Assembly: GCA_009760855.2 (NCBI GenBank)
Contig: WPIO01000020.1
Coordinates: 1,830,001 to 1,894,000, forward strand
Source of the DNA: Cristatella mucedo
Taxonomy: Eukaryota; Bryozoa; Phylactolaemata; Cristatellidae
Length of the DNA: 64,000 bases
Direction: 5' to 3'
The notes under the pieces are model-generated. The model did not search any database. It saw only the letters and a program-made list of their open reading frames with translations, and was not told the origin of the DNA. A program made the translations under genes and the position numbers. Of the stretch, positions 52,930-64,000 are shown one piece after another; positions within the stretch are counted from its first letter, which is position 1; each line of letters opens with the position of its first letter.

Positions 52930-54385
52930 GCCCTTCCTATCGCGTCCTCTCGCGTCGAGGCCTAGCGAACAATGACCATCGCCGGCCAGTCTCGAACCAG
53001 TCGTGTCAGGCTACAGGACCCACAGTCGGGCTACTGGCCCCGCGAGGCTCCGAGGTTGTCGTGAGCGTTATGCCGTATTAGCAAGCGTGCCGGCCACTCC
53101 TCTCGCCTGCAAATGAGAGTTGGGTAGCCAATGGACGACGGCCGACGAGTCGCCGCCCTCCTTTCCTCGGCGTACCGGAAACGGCTCGGGGCTGGCAGCC
53201 CTGGTTGCGTCGCGTGCCTAGCATTTGCCACCCGACGGTGGTGGCGATGTGCTGCAGTTGAACGGCTGGTAGAAGCTGATGATAAAAATGTTGGACATCT
53301 TTGGGGACCGCATTTCTCTTGCGTGCCGTTGGTCGGCAGGAGCAGCGGCAGTGGCTGCCAGCGTTCCCGACCATTCTGCCGCTGCATTGCTCTCGCAGTT
53401 TCGCTCTCGCTCGGCGGCCGCGGCGGCCGTGAAAAGACGCTGAGTTCTGTCCGCTCTCTTCGTCGTCGCCGTCGGGACAGCGTTACTGCCGCCAGAGGGC
53501 ACGCTTCGGCCAGCGGCGGCTCTCGTGCGGCTGCTCCGGAAAACGAGTGCACGTCTGCTGCCCGAGTCTCAGCTTGCGACTTCACCAAGTCGCGAGGACC
53601 AAGTGGCTAGCTAAGCCGCAGAGCTCCGCTTCGTGGATCGGCTGCAGGGCGGCTTCCGGTACAAACTGGATAGTTTGCCAGCAGCCAGTGTGTCTCTCGG
53701 CAAAGAAAACTAGAGCGCTTTGGCGGCGGCAATGACCGGGGCCGAGCGGCAAGCGTGAGTGCTTTGTGCAGAAGTAGCAGACCATACAGGACCACAGAGT
53801 ATAAAAAAACCTCACGCTTGACTATCTGCTTGGTCATTTTGGCTACGCGGAGTCACGGACGGGGGTGTACATACTGCAGGCACGTAAGCTTCAAAAGTCG
53901 GTAGGTGGTCAGACGTTTTTAACGTTTTTAAGTTTCGCTAGACTTTCGGAAGTGATTTTCCCAATATGGAGTCTGCATAGAAGAAAATGCAGCAGTATTT
54001 TCAGGGGAAACGAGCGGCCAGTATACCGAGGATCTGAAGATCTGACGCATGCTGAGCTGTTGCTGTTGTAGCAGTCTAGCTAGATAGATCGGAGTAGCTC
54101 AGCCGTCTCGAGTCATAGTTTTGGCTGGTGCAGTGTGTGAGCGCAGTAGTGGGCGCAGCTCGGACGCAGAACCGTCGCAGCCACCGCTCGCCTACTGGAT
54201 AACAAAGGTTGCTGTAGTGCCCGTGTGAGAAAAGAGATGTGAGAAGAGAGGACAGAGAAAGGATAGAGACAAGAGACGGATAAGAGAGGAGAGAAAGAAG
54301 GGGAGTCAGTAGAGAGCGAGCGTCGAGAGAGAAGAGTGAGAGAAGAGAGATGGAGTGAGGACAGATGAGAAGAAAGCGAGAGATA

Positions 54386-54425
<40 letters not shown>

Positions 54426-55108
54426 GATAAGAGAGTGGGAACGGTAGACAGGAGAGATTGAGATAAGAGGGGAGAAGAGAAGGTATTGAGAGATGAGGGA
54501 GGGGAGAGGCGATTGAGAGGTTGAGGTATTTAGAGGCGGGACGATCTGCACATGGAGCACGCCCCCTCCCGACCGTCGGGCAGCGGCCTACTTGGAAACT
54601 CCGGCTCTGAGGGCGTCGACGTCGGCGACCATAGCTGATCTTTGTGGGTCAGGGCTTTGCAGCTCCTCTCAGTAGTCGTCCGCACTGGTGAGGCGCTGTT
54701 CGCGCGACGACACCTGGTGGCGGAAATCCTAGCGCGCTGCCACAGGCTCCAACGTAAGGTTGTGTCGCTTAGGCGCCACGGCCGGCGCCGCTGGCTTCAA
54801 TTCAAGGTCGCCGATGAGTCACGCCCGACGAGTCGCGGCGGGGGCCGCCTGTGTGCCACCCCCACGAGCTATCGCCCGGCGGCGGCTCTGGGCAGCACGC
54901 TGCGCTATGAGGAAGCGGACCATCGGAGCTTCTCGGCTGCCCGCGAATCTCGCGAGAAGTGGTTGCACTCAGCCGCTTGTACGCTCAGCTGGCTAATCCC
55001 AGGGAGCTAAATCAAAGGAAGGGTTTGGTCTTGGCCCTTCTTCTTTTCGCTACCTAAGCTGTCCCTCAGGCCGACGTCGCCGCCGAACGCTCTTGGCCTC
55101 CATTTCTA
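52930..55108. other. GC-rich unassigned DNA downstream of the JmjC-TPR gene
   Basis: The first part is probably the 3' UTR. Open frames at 53031-53588 (-), 53131-53610 (+) and 54642-55010 (+) lack any recognisable domain. It includes the GA tract at 54230-54530. Confidence 0.35.
54230..54530. repeat. GA-rich low-complexity tract
   Basis: About 300 bp of AGAGA, GGAGA and GATAAGAGA-type purine repeats. Confidence 0.92.
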
Positions 55109-55109
55109 C

Positions 55110-55365
55110 GCAGATCACGCCTGTGCTTATGCGTGCTGACACTGCATGCTGCCGATAACTATACTTGCATGCTGACCCTATGCATGTCGCCCCTAACCGT
55201 GTTATTCTTGTTGTTTATTGAGCATGCTAACTCTAACCATTGGCTCGTACTTCCTTTGCAGCAATTGTAATTGTAATTGTAATAATTGTAATTAGCGCTT
55301 AGAAAGAGATTTGAGTTATCTGAGGGCGCTTTATCAAATGTGTTATTATTATTATTATTAATGCT
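55110..55365 (+). mobile_element. L2-A 3' end fragment
   Basis: GTGCTTATGCGTGCTGACAC, 3' UTR, a small TAATTGTAATTG expansion, then the hairpin with GAGGGCGCTTTATC and (ATT)n. Confidence 0.8.
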
Positions 55366-55920
55366 ACCAATCCTTCGACCCTTCTAAGCTTCGCCTCTCC
55401 TGCGACTGCGTTAATTCCGCGTACTGTCCAAATCGACGGAATTCGCATTTAGATGGCAACCAGCTTGCTGAAGCTAAAGGATCATTTAAGTTATTAGCTA
55501 CGATAGAATAGTTAAAGGCAAACCAAGGTGTCAACCGAGAGCTGGAAGGACCAAAGCAAAAGATTGTTCAGCCACTCCCGCGACTTCTGCCCTTACGTAG
55601 GCGGAAGCATAATAATAGTTTGGGGATATTTCCAATAGAATTAAGTCGCAATCCAGGCGCATTACAACTCGTATTCGTGTAAGGCCTACAATTCCAGGAT
55701 TAACTTGTCATTAGATGCTGACACTTCCGCCAATGTCGTCAGGCCGGGCTATTTCAGCTTAGTAGCATTGCCAAAGTTAGGGCCCGCTTAGATAGAATAC
55801 GACAGCCAAACTAGTCCCCCGTAGATATATAGATATATGATAGAACCATCCCACGTCCATTCTTCTTCCCATATTCAAAAGTCCCGCTCGGCCCGTGGCC
55901 TTAGTCGTGTGAAACTGGTG
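55366..55920 (+). mobile_element. Degenerate L2-A fragment with an antisense SINE-A tail
   Basis: Matches the region from the IDDIRTWMA block (ATTTAGATGGCAACCAGCTT) to GCTATTTCAGCTTAGTAGCA (the YFQLHNIAK block). An antisense SINE-A/L2 tail lies at about 55607-55680. Confidence 0.55.
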
Positions 55921-56039
55921 CAAAACTGATCGGATCGTCCGGTCTGCCGTCAGCGGCCTAGTTGCAACGGCACACCACTTTTTAAGTTTTTCAGGCTCCC
56001 TATCAATCGATTCCAATATCGTTAGTCGGGCTTACGGGT

Positions 56040-56592
56040 AAATTCACTCGCTATCGCCGTACAGGCGGCATTCCGCGAGCGCCGCACGCTCACCGTTCGC
56101 TGCTCATATTCGTCGCTTTGACGTCACTAGTTTGCCCCCTCGCTGAGCTTCCTGGTTTCGGGGCTTCTGTTGCATCATGGTCTAACCGCGAGACGGCTCG
56201 CCTCTAATCTATTTTCGTCACTATCACGACACACGCTTCTGGGCCCTCCCACTTTCTTCGCTGGCTTCGACTCCGCTACCGTCCTCAGCTGCCGCCACGG
56301 CTGCCGCCACCGCTGCCGCCGTCCTCCGCGCTGGACGAGCCAAAGCCTGACGGTGGCTACGTCGAGCGGCTGCAGCTCGGTGCCCCGGGAAGCTTGCTTG
56401 CGAGCTCTCGCGAGAAGCTTTTCAAAGCTTTTCTGGTGCGCTCACGGCGATCGGCAGCCGTATCCTGGTCCGCCGCCAAGCAGAACGAGCGAACCGACCT
56501 AGCGCGTAGCCCGGCCGTAGTCAGAGTGCCGTTGTGCTTGGCAACCGAGCCAGGAATTAAAGGTTTTTCTCGCCGACGACTCGGATGCAGCA
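56040..56592. other. GC-rich unassigned DNA
   Basis: Open frames on both strands without domains. It is the target of the L2-A insertion at 56600. Confidence 0.3.
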
Positions 56593-56599
56593 CTCCTTT

Positions 56600-57002
56600 A
56601 ATAATAATAATAATAATGCACTTGATAAAGCGCCCTCAGAGAACTCAAATCTCTTTCTAGGCGCTTTACATTTGATGCAAAGGGAAATGCAATTGAATGG
56701 TGAGTAATATCATGCTTAATCAACAACATGAATAACATGGTTAAGGGTTACATGCACAGGGTCAGCATGCAAATGTGGGTAGTGGCAGCATGCAAAGTGT
56801 CAGCACGCATAGGCACATGAAGGACGAATCACAGGGACCCACTGAATGCTGTCCCAAATAGGTGTTTTTAAGTTCTTTTTTAATGTGGTCAGGTCAGGGG
56901 ATGTTCTGACGCAGGCTTGGGAGGCAGTTCCAGGCTTTGTGAGCATATGAACTAACTGCACGGTCTCCAAAGGATTTGAGGTTTGTACGAGGTATTGATT
57001 GG
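56600..57002 (-). mobile_element. L2-A 3' fragment with a 7-bp target duplication
   Basis: Antisense: (ATT)n, hairpin, 3' UTR and the end of the C-terminal frame. Flanked by CTCCTTT at 56593-56599 and 57003-57009, so both ends of the insertion are defined. Confidence 0.88.
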
Positions 57003-57009
57003 CTCCTTT

Positions 57010-59330
57010 GATTGGCCATCGCTGCGGAATGAAAACCATTGCTCGATAACTTGTCCTCAGCCGCCCGTTCCCGTACTCCGGCGCAGCTTTGCTAGAAAGC
57101 GATATGTCCGGTTAGGGAAGTGCGGTTAGAGGTTTGACATCGCGATGTAGGAAGCCCGTCATACCTTCGAAAATGACCTCGGAGAAATTGGTCGCGACAC
57201 GTTCCTTTTTATGGTTAGCAGTCGAATCGACAATAGTCTCACCGAGATCTCCCGGGATAGCAAGCTATCACTCATTCTCTATTGGCACGACGTGGCAAGG
57301 TGACACCAAAAAGATAGCAGACGACAGACCTGTCATTAGTTAATTCCACTCGTGACTTACCCATTGGGGTAATTCGTTCCAGCTGCAGTTAGCTGTTTGA
57401 AAAATGCTAAAGCAGCGATAAGTTAGGTAGTTGCTTCTATTGATGCTATCGCGTATTAGCCAGCGAGTACAGTCGCAGCCCGCGGTGTGGGCATACAAGC
57501 TGACAATGCTGCCTTAACTCTACAGCTGAATACGAGACAGTCGTGAATTGAGAGAACTAACGTGACTCTCGCTTTTCTTTTGTTTTAAAAGTGTTTGCTT
57601 CGGCTCGATAATGATAAGCAGACGATATTTTCTTCTTTCATTTTAGCGCCGGAATGCCCATTTGAGGCACTCTGCTCTTCATAATCCACAATGACCCAGC
57701 CCCCACCATACTGTTGCATGCAACGCCGTACGCCTAAACGCGAAAGTGGTGCATCTGAACCGCAGGATTGTAAAACGCAATTTCTAAATAATGAAAATCA
57801 GTTTTACTGTCCCCGACAGATGAACGCTCTCTCTGTGGTTAGATGGCACTCTAGACTCCCAATAGGGTTCACTAGTTAAAGAACAGACAAGTGGACGACG
57901 CAGATGGGCCGTTTTCATGCGAGTAAGAGTTTTGCAACGCAGTGAGAAATAGCTGCGACGAGACGATGCTAAATGTCGCACAGTTATTAGCCGTCCATTA
58001 CCGCACGCCTGCACGAGGCGGCGACCGGCTGATCGCTCTCAGTCACGCGTTCAGCTTGCCTAATCTGGACCGGTCGTCCACCGAGCGGAGTTCCAGAGGT
58101 GACAAAGTCCGCGGAAGTGCTGAACAGCACCAATAAAGCGGCGCTAGCTGCACGCAGTAATTGCCAGAGTGCATTAGCTCCCGCGCTTTTCAAGCTTTCC
58201 CGCTTCCCTTTTGCGTGCCCCTGCATTTTCGGCCATTTTTGCCCGCGACAAACGAAAATGCAGGAATCGGTGATCTAAGGCTAAGCTCGTTCTAGCTATT
58301 GGCTTCACGATATCAGCTTTAGTGCCGTCTATCTTGTGCATGGCGGCGGATACATTGAATTCAAGTCTGCCTCAAACGACGCCTACGTATATAAAGGCTT
58401 TTAAATAGCTGCGCTCGCGCGTTTTGCTTGCTTTGTCGAAATATATCGGCTGTGTATTTTTCGCGAGTATTTTGGTAGTTCATCGGATTCTGGGCGGCTT
58501 GCGAAATACGGGCGGACCTACGGCCTAAGCTGTAGTTCGTCCCTCCCCCGCCCTGGCCTGCCCAGCCCAGGCCAGCCGCCTCGCAGCGGCGGTGATACTG
58601 GCCTTCGCAGCGATGACAACACATCGGTAACTAACCGTCACATGTTCCCTCTCATTCGCTGCTCCCAGGCCGCGCGAGCCGGTCGAGTGATGACCCAGCC
58701 GTCTGAGGATGCTGGTCAATGAGCGCCGCAGACGATAACGCCGCACCGTTCTTTTTGCCGCCGGCGGCCGCCGCCGCGTTCGTAGAAGGCAGCAGCATCC
58801 AGCGTTCGATGGCTGCCGCGTGCGGTCCGATCGTCGACTTGGCGAAAGGGTGCTCGAAGTCACCCTCCGGAAAGGAATGCGGAGACTGGTGGAAGAAGAG
58901 CTTTGTACACGTGGGGGCGGCCATATTTGTGTCGACGTAGTTGCCTTAGCGAGCGGTGTCGTGTGCGACCCGGGTTTCGCGTAGGATTAATGCATCTGTA
59001 CGGGTGAATTGTCTTTTATGTGCTTATGCGTGCTGCAGTTGTGCGAATTATTTTCGCTAAACAGCTGACGTGTTTCCTTAACCGATTATCAAAGTGTTCC
59101 GAAAGATATATAGTTCTCCCTGAATGGTAGATATCATTACTTACTTTCGTCGCGCCCCGCTTTAGGCACGGAAAACTGGTCTGACTTTGTGCTTAGTTGA
59201 ACTAGGAAGTTGTTATCGGGCAAATCTATGCATGCTGAATTGGGCACCTCGCGCTCGTGTAACCGATGTATCGGCTTTCCTGCACCAAAGATGAACTATA
59301 AGCCCGCTGACCCCCCCCCAGGCTAGAAAG
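57010..59330. other. Unassigned DNA
   Basis: AT-rich up to about 57900, then GC-rich. Includes the two-strand open region at 58652-58940. A short L2-A-like GTGCTTATGCGTGCTGCAGT occurs at 59020. Confidence 0.3.
58652..58924 (-). CDS. Candidate first coding exon or ORF, function unknown
   Basis: A 90-residue ATG frame (MAAPTCTKLFFHQSPHSFPE..., then HPFAKSTIGPHAAAIERWML and an Ala run) with high third-position GC in a CpG-rich stretch. The opposite strand also has an open 73-residue frame (58719-58940), so coding strand and reality are uncertain. No family is recognised. Confidence 0.2.
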   Translation of the reverse strand: MAAPTCTKLFFHQSPHSFPEGDFEHPFAKSTIGPHAAAIERWMLLPSTNAAAAAGGKKNGAALSSAALIDQHPQTAGSSLDRLARPGSSE

Positions 59331-59344
59331 AGTTAAGCTACGCC

Positions 59345-60760
59345 CTTAATATAGCGTCTCTTCATCTGTGACTCCACAAAGCAACGAGGAGTAAGTGGAT
59401 GCGACACAGGAGAGTTTTCTATACCGCACTCAAAGCCTGAGTGGCTTTTGGTAGGCATGAGGACAAACGTCATCCCACGCAACGAAGATAAAGTGTGAAA
59501 TATAACGTATAAGTCAGTAGGGGTAGTTGGGGTAGTGGATAGCATGGAAGTAGCTGCTCAGGACGGCTTGAAAGGATGTGCCGAATTTGGCTGCAGGAGA
59601 GTATATGTCACTGCGTAGGAGTCGTGGAAGTGAGTTCCACAGCTTAGGACCTGCAGATCAAGTGCTTGTATCGCCAGCGGCATTTAAGCGTAGGAACGGG
59701 ACAGCTAATGTATTCTTCTTAGAGGACCCGAGGGGATGCTCAAATAGGTGCAGCAGTTCAGCCATGTACGAAGGAGTCAAGCCGTGGCGGGCCTTGTGGG
59801 TCAGCGTAAGAACTTTGCTCTGTATCTGTTGATCAAGCAGAAGCCATCACAGATCCTTCAGCGAAGAAGACCTATCACTGAAACTCTGGGAAATTTTCAA
59901 CTAGCCTTGCTGTAGTGTTCATCGCCGACTGCAGTGGTCTGACGGTTTTTCGTAGCTCAGCCAAAATGGAATGCAATAGTCTAGCCTTGGCAGGAACAGA
60001 GAGCTAGTTAATTTTTTAAAGCCCCCGAGGTGGACACTCCCCAATCTTGGATAGTGATCGAACATTATGGTTAGCTGTGAAGGTAGTCTTTCTAAAGAAA
60101 CTTTAAAATCTTTGGCAGTTGTCATCCTAGTACATGGGGATGATGTCGCATCAGCATCACCTATTAGAAGAGCCAAGTCTTCTAGTCCAGCCACACGCTC
60201 GGGGTGCCCCGTGAATAGCAGTTCAGTTTTATTGTCGTTTGCTTTAAGAAAATCGGCCGACACCGCGTATCGCATGTATGCAAGGCAAGCATTAAGTTTA
60301 TCAGTCGCCCCAGCAGACTCTGACGGTTCAAATAACCAATACAGCTGTGTTTCGTCAACAAGTGCTAGCCGACATCGAGGACCCACGTCCCTTTCCCCAG
60401 AGGCTCAATATAAATGGAGAACAGCAAAGAATCAAAACCGAACTCTTATAGGAATCTAAATATAGGATATATATATATATATATTTATTTATTTATAAGA
60501 ATCTAAAAGTGACTAGTCTGATCCGTGAGACTTGATCCCAGATGATACGGATTGACCGTGATCGGACGAGTACGAATTGAACCACGCCAGTGCATCGGGC
60601 TGCCACACCGATCGTTGTTCTAAATCTTTCATGTAAGATATAGTGATAAATAGCTTCGAACGAAGCTGATAGGTTCAGCAAGACCAGGGCTGTGACAATT
60701 CCGTCACATTTGCTGCATAGGATGCCATTGGTTACACGTGGGAGAGCAGTTTTCGTGGAG
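59345..60760 (-). mobile_element. Degenerate L2-B
   Basis: Antisense, covering the 3' coding end (59345-59870), connection, a worn YADD-like region (DETQLYWLFEPSESAGATDK, 60386 down) and a DLSAAFD-like LNLSASFEAIYHYIL. A (TA)n stretch lies inside at about 60467-60492. Confidence 0.78.
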
Positions 60761-61089
60761 AGTGGCGTCGCTTGAATATCGATTATTTTTCTGAAAATTC
60801 ATTATTGTCAATGCGTGCTTCAAGCTGCTTTCCGATAATCTTGCACCATTCACTTGCAGGAAATGCGATGCGGCACCTCATTTCCCACGTTCGCAGCAGC
60901 AAGCGGTTTCTTGGCGAACCTTAAGCCTTTTGCTCAAACTTGCTGAGCCCATGTCCGGCCAGGACTACTCTGCTGCCGAACGCGTGCGACCGTGGGAGTT
61001 AAAAGAAAAATGGAGGTAAACGCATCTGAAACTCATCAGCTCGCAGGCCTATCCTACTGGTAGCACAGTAGCAGTGCAGTGGCCCGATC

Positions 61090-61175
61090 CTTGGACCCAA
61101 TTGAAGTGCCTAGAAAGAGATTGAGATCTCTGAGGGCGCTTTATCAAGTGTATCATCATTATTGTATTATTAAAG
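61090..61175 (+). mobile_element. L2-A 3'-terminal fragment
   Basis: AAGTGCCTAGAAAGAGATTG, CTCTGAGGGCGCTTTATC, then an ATCATCATTATTG tail. Confidence 0.75.
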
Positions 61176-61226
61176 TTGGCTCGCCGCCAGGGAGCATGCT
61201 TCCCAGTTCATTCATGTGCTCAAGCC

Positions 61227-61262
61227 CACGTGAACTTGAGAGCACGGGCTCAAGTTCACGTG
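61227..61262. repeat. 14-bp inverted repeat
   Basis: CACGTGAACTTGAG (61227-61240) and CTCAAGTTCACGTG (61249-61262) with an 8-nt spacer; further GTGCTC/GAGCAC motifs follow. Confidence 0.85.
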
Positions 61263-61597
61263 CTCAAGCTCACTCGCGTGCTCAGCTGATGAGTCAAAAA
61301 GAGTTATGGAGTTAAGGCTCGACAGGCTTGAGTTCTATAAAGGCTTCCGTCTATTTCGACAAACGAAAGCGACGTCTGCGTTCGACGACATCCAGCAAAG
61401 CTTCTGTGGTACGCCGCCATGCTGCTAGCAAGGTTTCGAACGATCTAATGCACCTCAGGTCTCAAGTGTTTCGATTACTTATATCTGCACGGCTCCATAA
61501 TTTGACTTCGGCGTTAGAATCTTTTCTATTGACATTTGGCTCGCCGATATTTTACTCGCTTGCAGTTCGTCGGAGGCGGCAGCGGCAGTGGATGGGT

Positions 61598-62610
61598 AGC
61601 ACAATGCACTATTGTAATTCCCTTTTGGCTGGGCTACCAAAGAAAGCAACTAGGCCACTGCAGCTGACTACAAATAGGGCTGCAAGGCTAGTCTTCAAGT
61701 CCCAGAGGTTTGAGCACGTGTCTCCTTTGCTAAACGAGCTTGGCTGGATGCCGGTTGAGCAACGGATACAGAGCAAAGTTCCTATGCTGACCAACAAGGC
61801 CCACCACGGCTTGGCTCCTAAACACCTAGCTGAACTGCTGCACCAGTTTCAGCCTCTTCGCGCCCTCAGGTCCTGTGTGGACAATTAATTAGCTGTCCCA
61901 TTCCTCCCTTAAAGACCGTTGGCGATAGAAGCTTTAGCTCTGCGGGTCCTAGACTGTGGAACTCGCTTCCACAATTCTTACTTAACGACAACTACTCTCC
62001 TACTGCCGACTATGGCTCATCCTTTTCAGTGGTTCTGAGCTGCTACTTCCATGCTACTCACTACCTCAACTGCTCTCCCGACTCTGCTATGCTTCCCACT
62101 TTCTCTTTGTTGCGTGAGACGAAGTCTGTTGGCTACCGAATGAGCACGGAAAGCCATTTGGGCTGTGATTGCGCTATACAAAACTCTCCTGCGTAACACC
62201 CACATGGTCTTTATGGCTGTGGTTTGTGTTTCTATGTATGCATGATTCGATCATACACACTGGGCTCGCCGGCACACTGCCAGTGCAACAGCTGGTTGCT
62301 GTGGCCTAGGGACAAGCCGGTGGTCAGCTGAGGTCTGACGGCTGTGGTTTATCCACAGGCCGGCTTTGTCCTCCCGCCAGCTCGCGGGATGAGTTGTGGT
62401 TGGGAGGGAGTGGGCGAGGAGGGAACGCCAAGGAGAGGAGAGTCGAGCAGGAGTAGGGGCCGAAGGGAGCCGTGCGCCCTTCGGCTCCATGCGCTGTATT
62501 AAACTGTTGGGTGTTGGTCATCGGCTGGCTCTCTGCTGTGCGAATCAAAGCTACAGTGACTTTGCAGAGTTACAGACGGAGACGCGTCACGTTACGTTAC
62601 GTCGCATGCA
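61598..62610 (+). mobile_element. L2-B 3' end interrupted by an LTR-like insertion
   Basis: The left part, 61598-62217, encodes YCNSLLAGLPKKATRPLQLT to LNCSPDSAMLPTFS and stops near 62195. The 3' UTR is broken after GGTCTTTATGGC and resumes at 62561 with TTTGCAGAGTTACAGACGGA and ACGTTACGTTACG. Confidence 0.85.
62218..62555 (+). mobile_element. Probable solo LTR inserted in L2-B
   Basis: 338 bp beginning TGTGGTTTGTG and ending AAAGCTACA, with TG..CA ends. A late TATTAAACTG could be a polyadenylation region. The flanks ATGGC (62213-62217) and GTGAC (62556-62560) could be a worn 5-bp target duplication. No other copy is in the window to confirm it. Confidence 0.45.
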
Positions 62611-62915
62611 GGCATCGCTGGCCGCGAAACGAAGGAAGCAGTTTAGATGAACTGGACTGAAGGGTTTAAATAAGCTAAACTACTCACCTACAGTGCTACA
62701 TAAACAATCGACTGTCCTCAAACGCAAAAACTTTTCCACGCCCTACAGCGAGCCATTCCGAAGGTCAACGGTTGCACTAACCGGAGCCGGCGTGGAGCTG
62801 TAACGGTTGACGGCACGAGCAGCAGAGCAGAAGCTAGCAAGCAAGCGAGCGAGCGAGCTCACACGTTCGGCAGCCGACTCGCCGCACAATCAATCATTCG
62901 CGTGCGATTTGCTGC

Positions 62916-64000
62916 CTAGTCGTCCTGGAAATGCGAGAGAACGTGCCGCTCGAACTCGTCCCGGGGCAGGTCCGCAGGGTAGTGAGCTGCACACATGGGA
63001 CAGGTCCGGTCGTCGTCGTCGTCACCGCCGCGGCCTCGGTTCGGTCCCGACGCCTGACGAGCAGTGGCGACGGCGTCTTCGCTGGGGTCGCATTCAAGCA
63101 CGTGAGACTGGAATTCGCTCGTGGACACGCCGGCGCCGAACGAGCGCTGGCAGAGTGGGCATCGAAAGAGGGTGCCGACTGCCGAAGCCGCTGCTGCCGC
63201 AGCAGCAGCCGCCGCTGTCGTGTCGCTCAAGCAGCTTCGGCCAGAGCCGGAAGAGACGAGCAGCGGTTGACTCGAAGTGCGAGCGGCCAGCCACGTCGAC
63301 TCTACGGCACCAGATGCTGCCGGTGCCCCGCCGGCCTCGGTTTCCGTGGCCGCTGCCGCAGCGGCAGAGCGAGATTCGTCTCGGCCGAGCCGGATGGTTC
63401 TCGGCGACGGTGCTGCTGCCGGTAGCTGTGCACAGAATAAATTAGGCTTCTTCGCGACTACTGGGCTTGCTCCGAAACCGGCGGCAGCGGCTGCATTGTC
63501 ATCGTCGTCGTCTAAGGTCAGCCAGTCCGAAGGAGCCGGGATGTGGCAGGGGCTGTAGGCAGCAGCGCTACGGTATCCCGGCATACCGGCGGCCATCTTG
63601 TACCGCCCGGGTACATGAGGGTGAGCGTAGGTCTCGTCAATGGCTGGCGTCAGCTGCGCAGTGGCCGCGCTGTCGCGGCCGGTTGCCGCAGTGGTGGCAG
63701 CAGTGCCGGCAAGGCGACGGGCGGCAACAATTGGCCTCGAGGCGCCACGAGGCGTCCACAGGGCGCCTTCGCTGCTGCTATTACTGCTGCTGCTGCTGCT
63801 GCCATCGGAGCCCGGTCGACGACTACTACAGGCCTCGGCTGGGGCGAAACGTACAGTGGGGAGCTCGGTCCTGCCGCTGATGCGACGTGGCGATCGCGTG
63901 GAGGTACGAGCATCTGGCGATCGCGAATCAGCTGAGCCTCCGAAAGCACCCGAGCCTGGTGCTAGCAGCTGCAGTGGCTGCAGCCTCGGCGGTTCCCGTG
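62916..64000 (-). CDS. TAX1BP1/CALCOCO-like autophagy receptor, C-terminal part (partial)
   Basis: Reading from the right window edge, the frame is open to the stop at 62916-62918. A Met at 63596 is internal, because the frame stays open upstream (TAQLTPAIDETYAHPHVPGR precedes it) to the edge. The upstream part is low-complexity (Ser run, Arg-Ser-Pro motifs). The last 226 residues hold two zinc fingers: C2HC at 63090-63161 (Cys146, Cys149, His165, Cys169 counted from the internal Met) and C2H2 at 62931-63002 (Cys199, Cys202, His218, His222; CPMC...FERHVLSHF). In TAX1BP1 and relatives such C-terminal fingers bind ubiquitin during selective autophagy. A WLTL motif beside five Asp residues resembles an ATG8-binding motif. 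The SKICH and coiled-coil regions would lie outside the window. Confidence 0.82.
   Translation of the reverse strand, partial: REPPRLQPLQLLAPGSGAFGGSADSRSPDARTSTRSPRRISGRTELPTVRFAPAEACSSRRPGSDGSSSSSSNSSSEGALWTPRGASRPIVAARRLAGTAATTAATGRDSAATAQLTPAIDETYAHPHVPGRYKMAAGMPGYRSAAAYSPCHIPAPSDWLTLDDDDDNAAAAAGFGASPVVAKKPNLFCAQLPAAAPSPRTIRLGRDESRSAAAAAATETEAGGAPAASGAVESTWLAARTSSQPLLVSSGSGRSCLSDTTAAAAAAAAAASAVGTLFRCPLCQRSFGAGVSTSEFQSHVLECDPSEDAVATARQASGPNRGRGGDDDDDRTCPMCAAHYPADLPRDEFERHVLSHFQDD

Noticed and set aside
53031-53610. Overlapping + and - ORFs of 159 and 185 residues downstream of the JmjC-TPR gene
   Set aside because: GC-rich composition artefacts without domains; likely 3' UTR or flank.

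Overview
This is an animal (metazoan) nuclear genome window. The evidence is spliced genes with canonical GT..AG introns, the end of a homeobox gene, the end of a TAX1BP1/CALCOCO-like autophagy receptor, and a dense load of L2-type (CR1/L2 superfamily) LINE fragments, tRNA-headed SINEs and long CT/GA microsatellites. There is no operon structure and nothing bacterial. I cannot name the species; an invertebrate is likely.

Three genes are well supported. (1) At the left edge on the + strand, the terminal coding exon of an ANTP-class homeobox gene (1984-2187) holds homeodomain helix 3 and an acidic tail. Its upstream exons are outside the window. (2) In the middle on the + strand, an eight-exon gene spans 28679-52927. 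All splice phases agree and it adds up to exactly 505 codons including the stop. It encodes a predicted secretory-pathway protein with a signal peptide, a JMJD8-like JmjC (cupin) domain and a C-terminal TPR region; the introns are full of transposon fragments. (3) At the right edge on the - strand, the C-terminal part of a TAX1BP1/CALCOCO-like protein (stop at 62916, frame open to the window end) carries two C-terminal zinc fingers and a WxxL motif next to an Asp run.

Most of the rest is transposon debris. Two L2-type LINE families can be told apart. L2-A ends in a GCGCC...GGCGC hairpin followed by (ATT)n. L2-B ends in GGAGTTACAGACGGAG plus an ATTAC-type tail. The best L2-A copy is 15807-17885 and the best L2-B copy is 10170-12292; both have broken reading frames. 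In four places an L2 copy sits inside another L2 copy in the opposite orientation (7816-7913, 21680-24354, about 35778-36340, 41450-42992). Three of these have short flanking duplications that let the host copy be rejoined. Two SINE families occur. SINE-A has a tRNA-like head and a tail matching the L2-A 3' hairpin, so the two look like a LINE/SINE pair. SINE-B has a tRNA-like head and a different body.

Layout: 1-3700 homeobox exon and its GC-rich surroundings; 3700-27800 repeats (CT tracts, SINEs, L2 copies) with no convincing gene; 27830-28678 GC-rich 5' flank of the JmjC-TPR gene; 28679-52927 the gene; 52930-62900 GC-rich unassigned DNA mixed with L2 fragments and one LTR-like insertion; 62916-64000 the zinc-finger gene. 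The three genes have no evident shared pathway beyond being neighbours.
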